Below, in pieces: positions 24,229 to 34,185 of a DNA stretch of 64,000 nt. Source of the stretch: Pseudopyrenochaeta lycopersici. Its lineage: Eukaryota > Ascomycota > Dothideomycetes > Pleosporales > Pseudopyrenochaetaceae. The stretch is from contig NHZP01000022.1 in the NCBI GenBank assembly GCA_003313425.1, forward strand, positions 930,001-994,000. Reading direction: 5' to 3'. The notes beneath the pieces are model-generated. The model was given only the letters and a program-made list of their open reading frames with translations, was not told where the DNA came from and searched no databases. Made by a program: the position numbers and the translations under genes. Numbering within the stretch: the stretch's first letter is position 1; every line of letters begins with the position of its first letter.

Positions 24229-24616
24229 CCTTTCAATAGTTATCTATAGGTGATACAAGTAGATGCAAAGCTGTAGCAGCAGAATGCATCGATTTTAAAC
24301 GGCTGTGCAGTAGCGGGCCCTTGTATGTTGTTAAAAACAGACCGAAAATAGGCCGGCTTAGTCGGTCCATTTCGGACTATTTTAGGCTTCCAAGAACGTT
24401 TCCTTAATGTTTCTCGTTAACGTGATTATGAGGTTATTTAGACCGATAGCAAGCGTCGTTGTAGTCTCTCTTAGATGTTTACTATTCGAGTTTCACTTTG
24501 ATTTAGAGCATGTAGAAAAGAAAACAAACACTGGCATTGGAGTCTTGCTTCTTTGTATAAGGAAAGAGAGCTGGGTAGAGCGTTACTAAGCTAGCTGAAA
24601 TGGTTACATATATAAA
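24229..24616. promoter_or_regulatory. Upstream region of the ABM-like gene
   Basis: 388 bp between the BVMO stop codon and the ABM-like start, both on the minus strand. Contains GACCGAAAATAGGCCGGCTT and nearby CGG-rich words around 24340-24380, but nothing assignable. Confidence 0.35.
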
Positions 24617-26227
24617 CTAAGCCATAACAAAGCCCGGATAGCCAAGAGCCATAGTGCCAGTAATTCTTTTAATGTAGTCTGACAACCCTCCCAGATAGTT
24701 CAGCATCTCTTTTGGTTTCCCAGGAATATTTGTGCCCATGTACTCGGAATTGGTTTCGGGCAGCAAGGTGGCGTTGCCGATTCCGTTCACCAGCGCCCGC
24801 CAGGCCTGCTCAGATTCGACCGTTGGCTCGAATTCTCTAATTCCCTTTTCGCTCAAGTACGCTATTGTTCGCACGATCCAGTCTCCCTGAACTTCGGCGC
24901 ACGTGGGACCGTTGCAGAACGACGTCGGTCCTTGAGGTCCGTAAAGGAAGAACATGTTTGGAAATCCGGCTGTCATCAAGCCCAATTGCGTCCAAGTCCC
25001 ATTACTCCATTTCTCCTTCAAGGTCTTTCCAGAACGACCATGGATATCGATGTTAAGTATTCCTCCCGTGACTGAGTCGAACCCCGTTGCAAGGATAAGA
25101 ACATCCAGCTCATGGAACACTCCGTCCTTTGTCTCAACGCCGTTTTGCCGTACCCTGACGACTGGGTTGTTCTTTGCGTCTACCAACGTCACGTTCTCCT
25201 GGTTGTAGACCTCATAGTATCGCTGTTCCAGCGTTGCCCTTTTCGTGCCAAAGTAATACGGAGGCTTTTCAGGTGCCAGCAGCTCTGCCATCTTCTGATC
25301 TTTGATGCGGGGCAAGACCTTGCTGCGCCAGAAGTCGTAAGCCTCTTTGTTGATTTCCTTGTTCATGATGACATCGCGGTAAGTGCTCAGCCAGAATGCG
25401 AGGCCTCCATCCTCCCAGATCTTCTCGAAGAATTCCCGCCGTGCCTCAGGTGTCAAGGCGGTGGCGGCCTCGAAACTGAATTCTGAATCAAGACCCGCGA
25501 AAGTTTGTTTTCGCAGGTCATAAAGGGCAGCATATTGAGCCTTGTCTTGCTCGGTCACTGTTAATGGCCGCTGTCGCATTGGCAAGGCATACGTAGGGCT
25601 TCGCTGGAAAACAGTCAAGTGCTTGACAGATGGGCTGATTTCTTGAATGACTTGAAGGCCGCTCGATCCGTTTCCGACTACGCCTACTCTCTTGCCAGCA
25701 TACTCAATGCCCCCTTGGGGCCATCGGGATGTGTGGAAGCAGGGCCCCGCGAATGAATCCAAGCCCTCGAAATCTGGGATCAGGGCCTTTGCCGCAAATC
25801 CAGTGGCGAGAATGAAGTTAGAGGCGGTCAGCTCTTTACCGTCGTTCGTCTTCACCTTCCATGTTCTGGTGCTCTCGTTGTATTCAGAAGCAACGACACG
25901 AGTGTTGAACATGATATCCTTCCTTAGATTCAGCTTGGAATCGACGTGGTTAAAGTATTGCTGAATTTCCTTCACACCAGGGTATTTTTCAGTCCAAGTC
26001 CAGTCCTTCCAGATGGCATCATTGGAGAACTCGTACAGGGGTACTTTAGTATCTACCCTTGCGCCGGGGTAGACGTTCCAGTGCCAGACGCCTCCAAGGT
26101 CCGCAGCCTCATCGATAACGAGCGTCTTAAAGTTGTGCTTGCGCAGTTCGTGAAGGAGATATATTCCCCCAAAACCACTACCGATGACAATAGCATCGTA
26201 TTGGGGTTGTTTTGAAGTTGAACCCAT
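24617..26227 (-). CDS. Baeyer-Villiger monooxygenase (CHMO/class B flavoprotein type)
   Basis: Inserts oxygen next to a ketone to give an ester or lactone, using FAD and NADPH. Single exon, 536 residues, from MGSTSKQ at 26227. The open frame extends 105 codons upstream to 26542, but that part is low complexity and outside the family. Seen: FAD-binding GSGFGG at 16-21; GGVWHWNVYPGARVD; the BVMO fingerprint F159-x-G-x3-H165-x3-W169 (FAGPCFHTSRW); NADPH-binding GNGSSG at 185-190; and LATGFDSVTGG near the end. Complete, no lesions. It shares an 860-bp divergent upstream region with the SnoaL-like gene, containing a 25-bp repeat array. It probably acts on an alicyclic or aryl ketone intermediate. 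Confidence 0.95.
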   Translation of the reverse strand: MGSTSKQPQYDAIVIGSGFGGIYLLHELRKHNFKTLVIDEAADLGGVWHWNVYPGARVDTKVPLYEFSNDAIWKDWTWTEKYPGVKEIQQYFNHVDSKLNLRKDIMFNTRVVASEYNESTRTWKVKTNDGKELTASNFILATGFAAKALIPDFEGLDSFAGPCFHTSRWPQGGIEYAGKRVGVVGNGSSGLQVIQEISPSVKHLTVFQRSPTYALPMRQRPLTVTEQDKAQYAALYDLRKQTFAGLDSEFSFEAATALTPEARREFFEKIWEDGGLAFWLSTYRDVIMNKEINKEAYDFWRSKVLPRIKDQKMAELLAPEKPPYYFGTKRATLEQRYYEVYNQENVTLVDAKNNPVVRVRQNGVETKDGVFHELDVLILATGFDSVTGGILNIDIHGRSGKTLKEKWSNGTWTQLGLMTAGFPNMFFLYGPQGPTSFCNGPTCAEVQGDWIVRTIAYLSEKGIREFEPTVESEQAWRALVNGIGNATLLPETNSEYMGTNIPGKPKEMLNYLGGLSDYIKRITGTMALGYPGFVMA

Positions 26228-27088
26228 TGTGGCGAGGATGATTATGTAAGGTTGGTTGTAGACGAAATTCAGTTTCTTAATCACGATCTCATCCAAAAAA
26301 AATTCCAAGTATATATATGGTAGCTGGGACGGTGTTAGATGGTCTGTGATATGTTCTGATTCGAAAACTCTTCCCAAAAGCGATGATTCTAGCGTACACT
26401 CTCCCAGCCCACTATTTTGAGACAACTGGTCGGCCGAATTTCGAGATGCAAATAGATCAAAATTACAGCATGTTGAAGGAGTTGTACCGTGTTCTAATTT
26501 CTCGGAGTGTTTAAGAATTATATTTGTACCGCGTTCTGACAATCGGTGCGTTCATCAGTATCCTTACAGACCGAGATTCTCCTATATGCCAAAGATGGAG
26601 ATGTTCCGCGTTTTAAAGAATGGAGATGGTCCGTGATTTCAAAGACCGAGATGCTCCGTGACCTTAAAGGCCGAGGACACCCCGTAAGACCTTTCCCTTT
26701 TTGTCACAGATTCGCATCTACATCAGAGCATGGGGAAGAGATTAAAGCCCTAAAAATTGCCAGTTCCATCAGTTACTGGATCTTTGCTTGCCCTACTTCA
26801 GATTGATTACTAATTGCATCCGCTTACAGTGGTCCCCACCAGACTCCACTTCCATAAAAGTGACACCACTTACACGCTATAATGGACAACAACGGCTTCG
26901 TAAAAGATCATGTGAGTTAATAGGTGTTTGCAGGCAACACTATCAACATACCGCTGAGAATTAATGATAGGGAGCATACAGCTCGATCGAAAAGCAATAC
27001 GAATTTCTCAACATGCCAAAGAGCAAGGTGCGGACCTTCCGCGACCCATCTCTCAACTCTGCCATCCTGCCACCAATCATCCACTAAC
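26228..27088. promoter_or_regulatory. Divergent promoter region BVMO / SnoaL-like gene
   Basis: 861 bp between start codons on opposite strands. Includes the degenerate 25-bp repeat array at 26566-26690 and two copies of TTGTACCG(T/C)GTTCT near 26483 and 26524. This is the best candidate regulatory region in the cluster. Confidence 0.55.
26566..26690. repeat. Five degenerate 25-bp repeats in the divergent promoter
   Basis: Tandem units of about 24-26 bp built on AAAGACCGAGATGCTCCGTG, starting near 26566, 26591, 26615, 26641 and 26666. Units 3 and 4 contain two CCG triplets 7-8 bp apart. CCG/CGG triplets are the half-sites of Zn2Cys6 regulators, so these may be TF1 or TF2 operators (inference). 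Confidence 0.6.
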
Positions 27089-27595
27089 ATGCAGAATGTG
27101 AAGTATCACAATCCGGATCTTACAAAGACAGAGCAAGAGGTACTCGAACAGCTATACCTTGGCTGGCTCAAGTACTGGAATCACGAGTCGCGAGCCGACT
27201 ATCATAATGGCATGGTTGGGGCCCGTCGCTTCTACAACTTCCCAGACATGCTCAGCTACGACATGTTCGGCAACACGATTCGTGGTAGTTTCGACCAGCA
27301 CTTTGAGTCCATCTTCCCCTACTGGAATGATGGACAGATGGAATTCAAGGACCTTGAGATTACTGCAATGTCACCCGATTATGCCTACTCGACCATGATC
27401 CAGCACACTTGGGGCACGGCTGGTGGCGTACCTTTTGACACGGCATTTAGGCGTACGGGTATCGCACATAAGAGCCCTGAGGATGGTAAGTGGCGATGGG
27501 TCCATGAGCATTTGTCTTTCCCGGTGGACATGAAGACGCAAAAGGGGGATTTCACGGCGTCACTTGACCCGAGCAAAGGGTTCAAACTGTCGTAG
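27089..27595 (+). CDS. SnoaL/NTF2-like protein
   Basis: 168-residue protein starting MQNVKYHNPDL. The frame is open back to 26924, but the earlier part is low complexity, so the internal Met is preferred. It has the helix-then-cone pattern of SnoaL/DUF4440-type NTF2 folds: EQLYLGWLKYWNHESRADYH, GSFDQHFESIFPYW, AYSTMIQHTWGTAGG, and WRWVHEHLSFP. Family members are small cyclases, isomerases, dehydratases or hydroxylase-like tailoring proteins without cofactors. Single exon. Divergent from the BVMO and convergent with TF2. Function in the cluster is unknown. Confidence 0.85.
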   Translation: MQNVKYHNPDLTKTEQEVLEQLYLGWLKYWNHESRADYHNGMVGARRFYNFPDMLSYDMFGNTIRGSFDQHFESIFPYWNDGQMEFKDLEITAMSPDYAYSTMIQHTWGTAGGVPFDTAFRRTGIAHKSPEDGKWRWVHEHLSFPVDMKTQKGDFTASLDPSKGFKLS

Positions 27596-27973
27596 AATTC
27601 GTAAGCTTGGAATAGGCAATTCACCCTACCTTTTTGCTCGGTCCCATGCTTTTCATATCTTACTTGCTTCCACCGTACCCTCTTGTGACCTCGTCCGTTT
27701 ATTTGATCGGAGAGCTTAACATATCTCAAGGCTCAAACAAGTTGTGTACACGTTCTTCAAAGCCGCGCGAGAAGTCAGACTTGACTTGAGAGCGATGACG
27801 TCTTGTTGCAAGAGTCTGGGCCTTGTTGCAAGGAGATTGCAATTCCGCGCAGCTGGTCTTGGCTTGCTTGTGAAGCGTCTTCGAGGATGCCATCTCCATT
27901 ATTTAAGCGTGCATCGCACCGTTTTTTGTTTTTGTTTTTCTTGCATTGGAATATAGTCTCGAGATCATACTCG
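27596..27973. other. Convergent intergenic region, 378 bp
   Basis: Between the stop codons of the SnoaL-like gene and TF2. No supported frame. Presumably both 3' UTRs. Confidence 0.4.
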
Positions 27974-30583
27974 TTAGTAGGTAATACCCCAACCACAGCC
28001 GGATGGATCTGGAAAATTATCCAAGAGACATTGCGCAAGGGAATTGTTCACATCTCGCTCGCCCCCTACTTCATCATTGAGGATTCCTTGATGGTCTGCT
28101 ACTGGGAAATCATGTTGGTGATATTGGAAGGTAGGAGGGTTGAACAAGGTATTATCGCAATCGTTCACTGTGTTTGCGCCCTGCGCTGGATATTGGTTGG
28201 ACGAGATGTCGAACCCTAGAGCGGTCTGGGGTGGGAATTGGCTACCTGTATGCCCGTGATCTGGTTCACTGCTTTTATGCTGATTGGATGGGGTATGTGT
28301 CAGCTGAGCAAATCCGTCATCCTCGAGAGTGGAGATAGGTTGTTCATTAGCTGTATTCGATCTTCGTTTTGACTTTGCCACGCTGCTTTTCCGCTGGGAC
28401 TGATTGTCTGATCGTCGATAAACCTTCTGCACGCCTACTCTTGCGGGTGAAGATTCGCAAAGCTGACGAAGCCGCCCTTCTAGAGAGTCTAGATTCTCTA
28501 ACAGTGCTAAGGGAGTTTGCCAAAACTCTGTGAATCGCTCGCATGTCATACGCAATAGCCCATACTTGGACGCAACTTCATCACTTTGTTCGTCGTTTGT
28601 TTCGAATGTCTTTCGTAAGACTTGAAGCGATGCTGCTAGCCAGACGGTGCTTCCGAGGAACGGGCTCACGTATTTGAAGTGATATTTTGTGCTCCTGTTG
28701 ATGAGCGCGTGTATGTCGTCGGCTGCCCGAAGGCAAGTTTGCAGACCTTGGGCACTCTCTTCTGGGCTCTGCGATGACGAAGATGGTCGGTTGTGGTTGT
28801 TGGCGAATATTGAGCCAGACACGATCTCCTCAAACGCATAATGATGGTATATCATAAAACGGGCAAGCTGTGCTGCCAGGTAGATGGTGAACTTGGCGGA
28901 ATGGAGTCGTTTCCTCCCACTGTTCATAGTCTCCCCTTGGCTGCCGATACCAAAGTCCAAAAATTCCCCTTGATACATGAGGGATGCAGGTAATTTTGCC
29001 ATCACATCGTCTAAAGCATGCACTAATGTTCTTAACTTGGCCGACTCTTCTTGGGTCTTCCTTCTGCAGAATGAGTTTCGAAAATACTCCATGAGCTGTT
29101 CGGCGTTGTTGTGGGGGTACAAGCTAACTAGAATCCCCTGAAGATTTCCCCTGAGGAGGATCTGAGCGTTCCTCATGATGGAGTTTATGACAATCAGCCA
29201 GGCGTTTGGACTGTCGTTGCCGTGCTTTGCCAGCAACTTGTATCTTTTGGTTGGATCCGGCTCCAGAAAGCAACTTGGCTGATACTGATTGTTGAACCAG
29301 AATTCATCCTGTATCGGAAGATAGGTATCATTCATCCTCCAATCGATCGCTGTCGGGCATCTGCGTATCAGGCTAGCAAAGTTGTCCATTTCCCAGATGG
29401 CCCACCAGCACCGTCGCCGTTCCTCGTCTGCTGACCAGCGTGCAAGGTCGCGGCCGATCTTGAAGTGCTCCACACGCGCTTCATAGTCGATGAGGTGATA
29501 ATGAGCTTCGTAAGCCAGTCGAACACAGGCGCCGACGAGCCTCCATGCCCGGCCTCGGACGCCAGTTGTCAATTGACAGTATGCAGTGATTGTCATGGCT
29601 TGAAGAAGGCAAAGCGAGGGCGGCTGATCGACCGTCTCTTTGAGCGATTTGTCGATCAAGGTCAAGGCTTGATCGAGGAAGCGAGACGTGTACGTGTGCC
29701 TGTCTTCAAACCTGGCAGCGAATGCAAACATTGAGGCGAACAGGGCCTGCAGATTGACAGGCTCTCTGATATGCTGGATCTTCTGCACAAAGGAAGGTTG
29801 GTGAAACAAGGAAAAGGCCGTCATATTCTCAAAGTACGAGTCCGTCCTGCACACGAATCAACAGCAGCTCCCAAAGAGGGCTCACCTCTGCATGAACATA
29901 CAGCCTTTGAAAGTCGTAGATGGTCAGGCCTAGGGCCTCGCACGCTTCTACTAGCAAAGTCTGAGTCCCTATAAGGTCGAGGAGGGAAGCGGATGCCAGG
30001 ACATCGTCCGTCAAAGGAGTGTGGCGTGAGTATGCCTCATGGTCTGGATGTATAAGCGATGAGAGGCTCACAGCCTTTGCGAAGTTGGTCTCGAGCTTGG
30101 ATGAGTTCGTGCAGTTGGAGGGATGGTCCATGTCAAAGTGGTCTGCATCTGCCGTTGGGGACGCAGCAGAGGCATTGTCATCGCTGTCGACGCTGTCGTC
30201 AGGGCTGCCTCGTCGCCTGACGCTCGCTTGGGACCATCGAGTGTTCCCAGCAGGATCATAGGGACCGGGTTTGGGGCCGGGTTTAAGGCGTTTGGGCGGA
30301 TAAGTACAGTGTTGCTGCTGTTTGGTGCAGGCCAGGCACGACGGAAGCGTGCGGTCGCTGTCAGTGATGACGTCAGCAGGGGACTGGCTCGCAGCGGGCA
30401 TGTGCACGCTGACCACCTCGTTTTCTTCCTGTACGACGCATGGTCAGCTACGGTTGCGGGCTGTCAACGGTTGGGGGGTGGAGCTTGCCTTCGACACGAG
30501 TTGCACGCCAAACTGGAGCGAGCGCCGCCAGGGGAGTCGGCTGCGAGGCCCTGCGGCTGCCTGCGGCTGCTCGGGGAAAACAT
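27974..30583 (-). CDS. TF2: Zn2Cys6 transcription factor with fungal_trans domain
   Basis: Paralogue of TF1 at the opposite end of the cluster. Four exons (30583-30489, 30428-30414, 30357-29902, 29846-27974) give 812 residues. The zinc cluster is C27-x2-C30-x6-C37-x6-C44-x2-C47-x6-C54, followed by KPGPKPG. As in TF1, a 15-nt exon carries the middle of the motif and the third Cys codon is split TG/C. Intron 1 is GC-AG (donor AG/GCAAGC). Intron 3 must use the GTATGT donor at 29901; the nearby GTGAGC would create an early stop. The fungal_trans region holds WWAIWEMDNFASLIRR and YFENMTAFSLFHQPSF, which matches YFDSMVAISLFHEPSF in TF1. A transposon nest begins 172 bp upstream of the start, so its promoter is short or altered. 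Confidence 0.9.
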
Positions 30584-30879
30584 GAGGGTTTTGCGAATAA
30601 TCCGAAAGGCAAGATTGTCTTCTGTAGTGAGTCCCTAGGTTTCGTCAAAGGGCTCTCGGAGTGGCCCCGAGATAGGAAGCAGGAAATTGCGGGGTGACGA
30701 GGCTTGCGACACGGAAAGGCGCGCGTCTATCCAATCCGAGGATCTGGATCTGATAACGTGCCCCACCACCTGAGGAACGCTAACAGCCATGTACGCAGTC
30801 AACTTTCTGAGGCTATAGAGCCACCAACAATAGCTATTATCACGATAATTTTTAGTAGTGAGCTTTAATAGGCGTATAG

Positions 30880-31453
30880 AACAATTGCGCATTATTAAAT
30901 TATAAAAAAAGCCTTTACAGTAGCTTGATTAGCCGACCTCGTCGAGATCAAGTCTGCAGAGCCTCATCAACAATAACAGGCTCCTCCTCTACTACTATTA
31001 ATTTTTAAGCCTTACTAGATTGCAGGCTTTACCTCTTGCTTTTTTAGATAATTTAATATCACTTTAGAGTTATTTCTTAAGCTCGCGAGCCACCTTTTGC
31101 TCCTCGCGCAAGGCAGCTTTCTAAGCTCTCTCTTATTCCCTTACCTCCTTAGCTACTAGCCTTAATCTTAATCTCTCCTTAAGCTGTAAAGCCTTTAGAT
31201 GCTTCTAGCTATTACGGAGATTAATAGTCTTACTTCTTTAGTGTTATAGCTCCTTCTTCTTACGCTCTTTCTTATCCTTTTAATCTTAAGCTGCCTAAAC
31301 CTTAGCAGGTAACTAAAACTAAGCTCTACTATAGTACTCCTTAGGCTGCTTAAAGATTCAGGCCTTACTATAGTTCCTGCGCTTCTTCTTATATTTAAGA
31401 GCTTCCTTAAGTTAAGTATTTTCGTGCTAAAGTATCTGATTTTAAGCTAAGAT
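30880..31453 (-). pseudogene. Pogo1 transposase, C-terminal coiled-coil half
   Basis: Minus-strand reading shows HENT, LKEALKYKKKRR and a long Lys/Glu-rich helix, the usual C-terminal region of fungal pogo/Fot1-type transposases. Disrupted by stops. It continues the gene interrupted at 57577. Confidence 0.7.
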
Positions 31454-31559
31454 TACAGTGACCCCGCAAAAGTTTCCGTTGCACAAGCGCGACGCGTTCC
31501 CTCACAACATCTCCTTCTTAACTTTCATATATTATAACTATGCTACTACAACACTAAAT

Positions 31560-32660
31560 TTTACAAGAAATAGACTAAAATATGCGCAGAGGTCCTAATT
31601 TAAACTATCTAGCAGCAGGATTAAATTATTAGAATGCTATATAGTAGTTCTATAGTTACTTAAGTTACTAACGCGTATCGCTAAAGCAAAAGCGCTATAC
31701 GCGACCTAAGGAAAAATTATTAATAAATAGGTATAACTATAGATAAACCTTGCAGCAGTTAACTACCTATACTATCTCTTAATTAAAAGAAGATTATCTA
31801 TTATAAAGTACGCGCGCAGCTAAAAATTAAGTATAAAGAGCTAGCTAAAGTAGTAGTAGTTATAAATCTAGATAGTACCTCTTTAAAGCTACCTAGTAAT
31901 AACATATTAGCATAATTCTTTAAAAGATAAGGCCTTACTAATTAACCTTATATAAAACGTCCTAAGCTTAATCGCTCGCGTGCGTTAAGGCGCCTTAAGT
32001 TCTATGAGGAGTACGCTTAATTCCTATAGTATTAGCGTATAGTTAAGTTCTTAGATAAGTACCTAGTTTAGGGCTTAAGGTAAAACTAAGAGTAGGTTTT
32101 TTAAAAACTAGATAAGAAATAGAAGGTAATAATACTGTAAACTTATAGCTATAGTAAAAAGGTTACATAAATAGTATAGGGCTTAATATAGTTTGATAAA
32201 CGCAGGTATACTAGAAGTCCTCTAGTTATAATAGAGCGTAATTTTAATATAAAAAGTAAGAGTACTCTACTAAAAGTTATATAAAGGCCTTAACTAAAAG
32301 ACTTCTACTTTCTTAGTGTTATTCTTAGCTTTTTATGCAGGATAACACGCGTATACACACAGTAGGTGTAACGCGTAAGTTCCTTTATAAGTACTACATT
32401 ACTACTATTAAATAGCTAGTATACTTACTTAATCTTAACCTAATTAAGCACCTCTAGTAGTACCTAAAGAAGCGTATATAAATTATATTATAATATAATA
32501 ATTATAGCGAAGCTATAGAAGAGTAGGATAGCTTTTATAGTGTATTAAAAGAGTGCTAGCAGCGCATCCTAGCTAGGCTTATTAAGAGCCTTATTTTAAG
32601 TATGCGACGACGAATTACTGCATGCACAAAGGCGTAAGGATAGCAAACTAGATACTAACG
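31560..32660 (+). pseudogene. Element X transposase (DDE_3, Tc1/mariner type)
   Basis: RIP-degraded gene. Recognisable are FMQDNTRIHT at about 32332 (second catalytic Asp) and the following stretch at 32431-32460, a decayed DLNPIEHLW motif in which Asp has become Asn and two Trp codons have become stops. The C-terminal SLILSMRRRI is near 32590. No functional product is possible. Confidence 0.8.
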
Positions 32661-32741
32661 ATCTAAGCAACCTGTAACTTAAAAAATAATAATTATATAA
32701 TGTTTTGGCTGAGATCTATAGTGTTAAAGTTTAGTGTACAT

Positions 32742-33135
32742 TATAAAGAATCTTAAAAGCTATTAGTAAGGATAACTAATAAGATTATAAGGTTAGTTCT
32801 CTAGGATAGAGTAAGAAACTATATAAAAGGGGGGTTTAATACTAAGATAGTAAGAGGGTACTTCTATAAAGAGTACTAAGAGTTAAGAATAATTAGTATT
32901 ACTATTACTATACTATAGAGTATAATATTAAGTTAAATATACTAAGCTATAAGGGTTTATTATAGTAATCTATATACATAACGCGCTTATCGCGCTTACT
33001 GCGAGCGCTATAAGCGCTCGTCCTTAGTAGAGCGAGCAGTTACGTAACGTGTAATAGAGTAGAATACTAGCGCTTCCTAACTAGTCGCTAGCTTCTAAGG
33101 CTCTTCCTCTCTGTCTAAGATCCTAGATCCTAACA
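32742..33135 (-). repeat. LTR of Y (3' LTR in element orientation)
   Basis: 394 bp, same length as the partner at 57123-57516. Differences are mainly C/T and G/A transitions. Ends in CTAACA next to internal sequence on the right and has TACAT on the left. Confidence 0.85.
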
Positions 33136-33403
33136 CTATCTCCTTCCTTCTTTAGGATTTGCCTTAAATTACGTAATGTTTAGCTAGATTAGTTTAAAGG
33201 CGGCGTAACCTGCGTTTATAGTAATATAAGATAAAATATTATCTAAGTCCTAGATTTATAATCTGCGTCTTTATAATAAAATCCTCTATGCTAAAACTAT
33301 TACTAAATTTACTTATAATAAGTATTTTAGGGATAATATTATTTATTATATTATACTAAATTTAAACTTAAAACATACTAAATATACTTATTTAGGGAAG
33401 CTA

Positions 33404-33762
33404 TTGTGCCGTTGCACAGGGTACCTGGGCAATCAGGTGATGATGGGTTTCCTTTGTCAGCGAAATTTGGTGATAAGACTTGGAGATGCGAGAGATCTCA
33501 ACCCCATGCACCACACACCACGATAATTTACTTCAAAACTGAGATTTTGCAAAGTAGCTAGTGCATTAGCTACGTCAATTCAATGAGATTTCAGACCATT
33601 TTATTTATTACTTTTAATTAGGCTCCATACTTACCTTCGTTTCTGGCAGACTGCACAGGCAGGGCTGCTCCTGTTATTCACGCACGTTTGATTCCAACGT
33701 TACCTCTCATTCACAACACCAGAACTGCGGGATTGTGCCGAACCACCTTGTTAACTCCACAC
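33404..33762 (+). mobile_element. TA-flanked non-autonomous element, copy A
   Basis: 359 bp of ordinary composition inside RIP-degraded Y. Starts TTGTGCCGTTGCACAGGGT, ends CCTTGTTAACTCCACAC, flanked by TA (33402-33403 and 33763-33764). An inverted second copy is at 55054-55426. No coding capacity; end similarity (GTGTG...) is short. Flanking words GGGAAGC and GCTTCCC are inverted and may be a small target palindrome. Confidence 0.75.
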
Positions 33763-33883
33763 TATATATAAATATATCTTAAGCTTCCCTAGATAAAACT
33801 TATAATAAGTATTAAAAGAAAGTAGATAATAATAAGAAGTTATTAGTAACTATAATCGCACAGTTACTTTAGAATAAGGTAAT

Positions 33884-34185
33884 TGTCAGGGTTCAATCCT
33901 TTCAGGTTACTAGACGCAGGTGAAAGGTTTCAATCCTTCCAAGTTACTAGACGCAGGTGAAAGGTAACGATCCTGCCAAGTTACTAGACGCAGGTGAAAG
34001 GTAACTGTTACCTCTTACCTTTCACCAAGCTAGGTAACTGGATCGGGACTAGCCTGCTCTAGCTTATGTATATAGGCAGCACCTCTCCCCCGAAGGTGAG
34101 AGGTATCTGCTATTTTGTCTATTTCCTTTTAAATTGAGTTTCTTTAACTAAGACCGTCCTAACTGTGCGTGTTAACTGCCTTACA
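33884..34185 (+). repeat. Z1 5' LTR with internal 37-bp repeats
   Basis: TG...CA LTR, 302 bp. Contains three copies of GTTACTAGACGCAGGTGAAA at exactly 37-bp spacing (33906, 33943, 33980). Confidence 0.9.

Noticed and set aside
29847..29889. Frameshift in TF2 from the GTGAGC donor
   Set aside because: The GTATGT donor at 29901 keeps frame and yields a junction that aligns with TF1, so no lesion is needed.
375..30583. Classical polyketide or non-ribosomal peptide cluster
   Set aside because: No backbone synthase is present, although ABM, SnoaL and BVMO proteins are common tailoring types. A backbone gene could still lie left of position 1.
30019..30697. Several plus-strand frames over the TF2 5' end
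   Set aside because: They are antisense shadows of a GC-rich, firmly identified exon.
33906..34005. Short CRISPR-like array of three spaced repeats
   Set aside because: It lies inside an LTR, is present in both LTR copies, the context is a fungal nuclear genome, and there are only three units.
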